Of a DNA stretch of 19,623 bases, positions 16,150 to 19,623 are shown one piece after another. The notes beneath the pieces are model-generated. The model made no database searches. It had not been told where the DNA came from and saw nothing but the letters and a program-made list of their open reading frames with translations. The DNA comes from Saprospirales bacterium. Lineage in GTDB: Bacteria; Bacteroidota; Bacteroidia; Chitinophagales; Saprospiraceae. The stretch spans positions 1 through 19,623 of the forward strand of contig PWJP01000266.1 in assembly GCA_003559985.1 (NCBI GenBank). Direction: 5' to 3'. Every line of letters begins with the position of its first letter. The first letter of the stretch is position 1. The translations under genes were made by a program, and so were the position numbers.

Positions 16150-18575
16150 TGCCCCACTTTAATTTTTATGATCTCGACACGCCTCTCTTTAGATGCACCC
16201 AGACTGTAAATGGAATTTCGCTCGTCGTCCAAATCTCCAATAACATCAGGTGGTGCTTGAGTCGAACCAAAAGACTCTTCACGTATATTCAAAAGTCCCT
16301 CATCCAGGTACTGCACCAAAATCCCATCCTCGTATTCCCTCATTTCATTAATCACACTATTTACACGCCTGAATCCAAGGATCATATTGTACTCTCGAGA
16401 GGCTCTGGGCGAAGCATAACCCTTTAGATGGATGTCCACCCGGTCCCCGGCTTTAAGGTGTGGGACCAATACTTCCAGAAAACTGGCCAGATCATCATAA
16501 CCCTTCTTGAGCTCGGTTTCAAAAAATCTGTTGAGTCCCAGGGCTTCTTCATCTCTCTCTTCTCCATCAAGCGGCTCGGTGTACCGATCTATGAATTTAT
16601 CCTTCTTTTCGTAATAAGGCCCGAATGTCTCAGAATACATCACATCAGTTTGTCTGCTCCAGCTCCTTCTATCTGGCTCATCGTTGTCGAAATACAGAAC
16701 CAGTGGCAAGAAGTCAGCCAAATCTCCTATATCGAGATAAAGGCGTTTAACTACCCGGTCCAAACCGGCGTAATCTTCCGGTTCCAGGAGCTCAGTAGCA
16801 CTTGTATAACCCTTTCTATTGGCCACAATGCGGTAAGTAAAACCCCGTTGGATCGGGAAATTAAAGTAATTAGAATCAGGATTGGTATATTCCTGTCTTT
16901 CTCTATCCAAATCGTCTGTGTTGATAACCGCAACCTCCACTCCCAGTAAGGGCAATCTGGTTCTCGCATCAAAGACCAACACATCCAATTCAACCTGATC
17001 GGGTCGCAGGTATATTTGCTTGACAATTTCATCCTCGTCTTCGTCCAACTGTCTCGTATCTAGGTAAATGGTATCGGGCATGTAGCCCTCTTTTTCGGTC
17101 ACTACCATGTACTCCCGGTCCCTGTCCAGTGGAAAACGATACTCCACCTCGTCCGGCGAGTAGTGTTCTATCACCAGGTTCTCCGGATCAGCTCTGTCCA
17201 CCAATCTTACAACAGCGCCAGGTAGCGAATCTCTTGTAATCGCATCAAAGGTCTGCGTGATAAGATGCACCGATGGCAGTATATCCACCTCATAAATGTC
17301 AAAACAGCATGCCTCCATTTCCTCATCAACGAAAAAGGATTGCTCCCTGTTGGACGAAAACAATGCTGTACGACTGTTATCAGAAAGGGTGTAGTAAGTC
17401 TCGTCATAGCTGGTATTGAGTGGGTAGCCCAAATGGGTAATAACTCCCCATTGTCCGTTCTCATCATAGGCTTTGTAGATATCAAAACCACCGAGTCCTT
17501 TTCTACCATCACTTGAAAGATACAAGGTGTGTGTAGCATGGTGGTAAAATGGAGTTATATCGTCCTCTTCAGTATTGAGGGACTCCACATTAAATGGAAT
17601 TCCAAATTCGCCGTCATCAAGTATCTCCACTGCCCAAATATCCATCCCCCCAATACCTCCGGGCCGGTCCGAAACAAAGTACAGCACTTCCCGCATGGTC
17701 ATCGGATCGAGTCCAACAGATGGCTGGGTAGCTGTATAGCCCTCCACATTAACAGTATCCGGCAGTCTGACTGCAGTGCCCCACTTACAATCTTCAATAT
17801 CCCGGTAATAGAGTTCACAGTTTATCCGCCTTCCGGTCACATAATCGCATATTGTGTAATATACACGGTCCAGTTCCGGTGTAAATGCATTGTGGGCAGT
17901 ATGTCTGCCAGGCAAATTAATGGTGTCTGGCAGCGGCTCTGCAAATTCTCCATCAGATTTCAAAATATGGGTGACGGGGCGGGGTGGGATATAATCATCC
18001 TCGGGGTTATCAAACTGCATGGAGGAGTAATATATGGTATCATCCACATTTACTGCACCGAATTCTGTAAAAGGAGTGTTGATCTCTGAGCCCGTGTGAT
18101 TAATAATATATTCTTCTACGGGATTATCGACAATATCAACTGCCCACTGAGAGGCCTCCATTAACCTACGGGCGCGTTTGGTATATTCTTCATCATCTCC
18201 CTCATATTCACTCAGGTAAATACTGAACCGCTCAGCGGCTTCTTCGTACTTACCCTGCCTCATTTTCATCAGTGCGAGATAAAATCCGGCATTTGGATAC
18301 TCACCCTCTGTCTGCATATCAAATACCCTGGCATAGTGTTCCTCAGCCATGCGAAACGCATTGAACAATCTGGCGGATCGCGCCACATTGTATATTTGAT
18401 CGATGTTGCTCGTATCGAATTCCAGGGCATTGCTGTGATAAACCAGCGCCGAGTAAAAATCTTCGTTCTCCTCTGCTTCATCGGCTGCTTCCAAAAAGGC
18501 ATTCAATGTCTGCGTCTGAGACAAAACCGGTAATAATAGCAGTGGAAATAATATCAGGTAACTGTATATTTTCAT
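16146..18575 (-). CDS. PorE-like TPR / PD40 propeller / carboxypeptidase-regulatory-like / OmpA C-terminal protein
   Basis: An 809-residue exported protein with the domain order known for PorE, a type IX secretion component thought to anchor the machinery to peptidoglycan. A signal peptide (ILFPLLLLPVLS) has no lipobox Cys. TPR-like helices cover about 22-135 (YSALVYHSNALEFD, GKYEEAAERFSIYL). A propeller covers about 155-430, with PD40 blades such as LYFVSDRPGGIGGMDIW (298-314) and LYLSSDGRKGLGGFDIY (351-367). Two beta-sandwich modules follow (about 435-525 and 527-615; FDAITRDSLPGAVVRL and FDARTRLPLLGVEVAV). The OmpA-like domain is about 620-809: LPLVLYFDNDEPD, then LKGYASPRASREYN and LGFRRVNSVINEM. 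The peptidoglycan-binding Arg of the OmpA motif is kept (Arg737), but the Asp of the usual GHTD motif appears to be Ser722. It follows the PorP-like gene by 14 bases and overlaps the cargo gene by four. It is probably a paralogue dedicated to this operon and not the housekeeping PorE. Confidence 0.85.
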   Translation of the reverse strand: MKIYSYLILFPLLLLPVLSQTQTLNAFLEAADEAEENEDFYSALVYHSNALEFDTSNIDQIYNVARSARLFNAFRMAEEHYARVFDMQTEGEYPNAGFYLALMKMRQGKYEEAAERFSIYLSEYEGDDEEYTKRARRLMEASQWAVDIVDNPVEEYIINHTGSEINTPFTEFGAVNVDDTIYYSSMQFDNPEDDYIPPRPVTHILKSDGEFAEPLPDTINLPGRHTAHNAFTPELDRVYYTICDYVTGRRINCELYYRDIEDCKWGTAVRLPDTVNVEGYTATQPSVGLDPMTMREVLYFVSDRPGGIGGMDIWAVEILDDGEFGIPFNVESLNTEEDDITPFYHHATHTLYLSSDGRKGLGGFDIYKAYDENGQWGVITHLGYPLNTSYDETYYTLSDNSRTALFSSNREQSFFVDEEMEACCFDIYEVDILPSVHLITQTFDAITRDSLPGAVVRLVDRADPENLVIEHYSPDEVEYRFPLDRDREYMVVTEKEGYMPDTIYLDTRQLDEDEDEIVKQIYLRPDQVELDVLVFDARTRLPLLGVEVAVINTDDLDRERQEYTNPDSNYFNFPIQRGFTYRIVANRKGYTSATELLEPEDYAGLDRVVKRLYLDIGDLADFLPLVLYFDNDEPDRRSWSRQTDVMYSETFGPYYEKKDKFIDRYTEPLDGEERDEEALGLNRFFETELKKGYDDLASFLEVLVPHLKAGDRVDIHLKGYASPRASREYNMILGFRRVNSVINEMREYEDGILVQYLDEGLLNIREESFGSTQAPPDVIGDLDDERNSIYSLGASKERRVEIIKIKVGQ

Positions 18576-18589
18576 TGGGATTGCTTGTT

Positions 18590-19618
18590 TTAGAATATGG
18601 GACAGGTCTTAAAATTGTGCAATGGCCTCACCTTGGTGATTATATACCTGAAGGATATTTCAGGTCCACCGTAGCGCTGGGTAGCTACTCTGAAGTCCGA
18701 CAAGTTAATATCGTAACTAACGCCCACGTACCAACTATTGAAATCAAAAGCAATCATCGGGACCACCGCATCAACCTCGTCATCATTTAGTCTCGCCATA
18801 CAACCTATGTCCATTATAAACTGCCTTCCTCTTTGCTGGTTGATGTGAAAACTCAACAACATTGCAGGTACATACTCATGCGCGGACCCCTGAAACTGGA
18901 CCATTCCCTTTACCTTCAAATCCAGTAAGTTGCTCAACTGCCAACTGGAAGCCAGCATAACCGTAAATCTATTGGGCCAATCGATGTCTCCGTCATCGTA
19001 AAAGGTGTGATTAGGTGAATTGATGTGGTGAATTGCACCGCCGATATTTAAGTTGGTTCTCGCGGTTTGCTGCCATCTGTAGTTTACACCGGCACCAAAT
19101 GTACCAAAAGAAAAGCCGTGACGGCCCTCGTCAAAAGGTTCTCCACTCGAAAGCGCAGGATTGAACATCAGTCCGTCAAACTGACTGTCCCACTGCAAAT
19201 TATCGCCGTAGTGAAATGAACGGTCCAAATAACTTCCCTGAATACCTATGGTCAGCAGATTATTTTCGTCGCGGGCAGCTGTATAAGAAAGAGACAGCCC
19301 GGCCTGAAGCGTAACCATTCGTGAGTCACCGGATTTATCGTAATTGAGGAGGAGTCCACCGCTGAAAAAATTATCCGGATTTCGCGGATTGATAAATTTT
19401 TGGTCGTAACTTCCAGAAAAGGACAGGTAGGGAACCGGTACTGAATACCACTGATGACGATAATTGGCATAAATCCGTTGATCCCCGTTAAATATCCCAG
19501 TCAATGCCGGATTTTTATTCAGTGGACTGTTAAAAAATTGGCTGTAATGAAGGTCCTGTCCCTGGAGGGCGTACCCACTGAGGATAACAAAGACCAGCAA
19601 CAAAAGACTGATTCTCAT
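18590..19618 (-). CDS. PorP/SprF family type IX secretion outer-membrane protein
   Basis: A 342-residue outer-membrane barrel of the PorP/SprF family. It has a signal peptide (LLLLVFVILSGYALQG) and the family hallmark at the mature N-terminus, QDLHYSQFFNSPLNKNPALT, followed by IYANYRHQW. Repeated amphipathic strands follow, such as FSGGLLLNYDKSGD and YVGVSYDINLSDF, and a late RYGGPEISFRYI strand. Length is normal for the family. In Flavobacterium, SprF-like proteins are needed for secretion of partner proteins with type B sorting domains, and the cargo here lies two genes downstream in the same operon. The C-terminus continues past the last strand as KVRPLHNFKTCPIF, a slightly long tail. The gene is complete but only five bases of upstream sequence lie in the window, so its promoter is out of view. 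Confidence 0.9.
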   Translation of the reverse strand: MRISLLLLVFVILSGYALQGQDLHYSQFFNSPLNKNPALTGIFNGDQRIYANYRHQWYSVPVPYLSFSGSYDQKFINPRNPDNFFSGGLLLNYDKSGDSRMVTLQAGLSLSYTAARDENNLLTIGIQGSYLDRSFHYGDNLQWDSQFDGLMFNPALSSGEPFDEGRHGFSFGTFGAGVNYRWQQTARTNLNIGGAIHHINSPNHTFYDDGDIDWPNRFTVMLASSWQLSNLLDLKVKGMVQFQGSAHEYVPAMLLSFHINQQRGRQFIMDIGCMARLNDDEVDAVVPMIAFDFNSWYVGVSYDINLSDFRVATQRYGGPEISFRYIITKVRPLHNFKTCPIF

Positions 19619-19623
19619 CCGTA

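Noticed and set aside
16428..16949. 173-codon plus-strand frame opposite the PorE-like gene
   Set aside because: Lies antisense to the OmpA-like and beta-sandwich modules and shows no domain of its own.
17529..18089. 186-codon plus-strand frame opposite the PorE-like gene
   Set aside because: Shadow of a gene with clear domains; no similarity to a known family.
1..19623. CRISPR array, tRNA/rRNA, insertion sequence, phage or defence genes
   Set aside because: No regularly spaced direct repeats, cloverleaf sequences, transposase-like or nuclease/helicase-like proteins were seen on either strand.

Overview
The window looks like a chromosomal segment of a Bacteroidota bacterium, probably from the Saprospiria/Lewinella-like part of the phylum (lineage is inference). 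The evidence is a PorP/SprF-type outer-membrane protein, a PorE-like TPR/propeller/OmpA protein, a PKD-domain protein with a type IX secretion type B sorting domain, a DUF5686 barrel with a carboxypeptidase-regulatory-like N-terminus, and promoters with the Bacteroidota -7 motif TAnnTTTG. No tRNA, rRNA, CRISPR array, IS element or phage gene is visible, and it reads as ordinary core/accessory chromosome.

Left part (1-3309, + strand): a secreted, very low-complexity protein with a Tyr/His/Pro/Gly-rich middle and an Arg/Ser/Asn-rich tail, closed by a strong intrinsic terminator. It is followed by a FadL/TodX-type outer-membrane transport gene interrupted by one in-frame TAA (2461-2463) with no frame change. 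Next (3393-5685, + strand) is a two-gene tyrosine-degradation operon, homogentisate 1,2-dioxygenase then 4-hydroxyphenylpyruvate dioxygenase, behind a good -33/-7 promoter.

Middle (5820-11912): a minus-strand DUF5686 outer-membrane barrel protein converges on hppD. Divergent from it is a CYTH-domain protein, then an Nramp-superfamily transporter (GTG start) whose DPGN metal-binding motif reads GVSH, then a secreted LysM-like/Amidase_3 cell-wall amidase. Several of these have recognisable -7 elements, and two small inverted repeats sit in promoter regions.

Right part (12343-19618, minus strand): a compact three-gene operon, transcribed PorP/SprF-like, then PorE-like, then a 1268-residue secreted PKD protein ending in a type B sorting domain. 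The last two genes overlap by four bases (ATGA). From what is known of type IX secretion, this fits a dedicated set: a cargo protein, its SprF-like outer-membrane partner and a periplasmic peptidoglycan-linked protein. The operon ends in a double hairpin that probably also stops the amidase transcript from the other side.

The most unusual points are the single nonsense codon in the FadL-like gene, the divergent Nramp metal site, the repeat-bearing low-complexity secreted protein and the self-contained T9SS cargo operon. I do not see a clearly new defence or mobile system.
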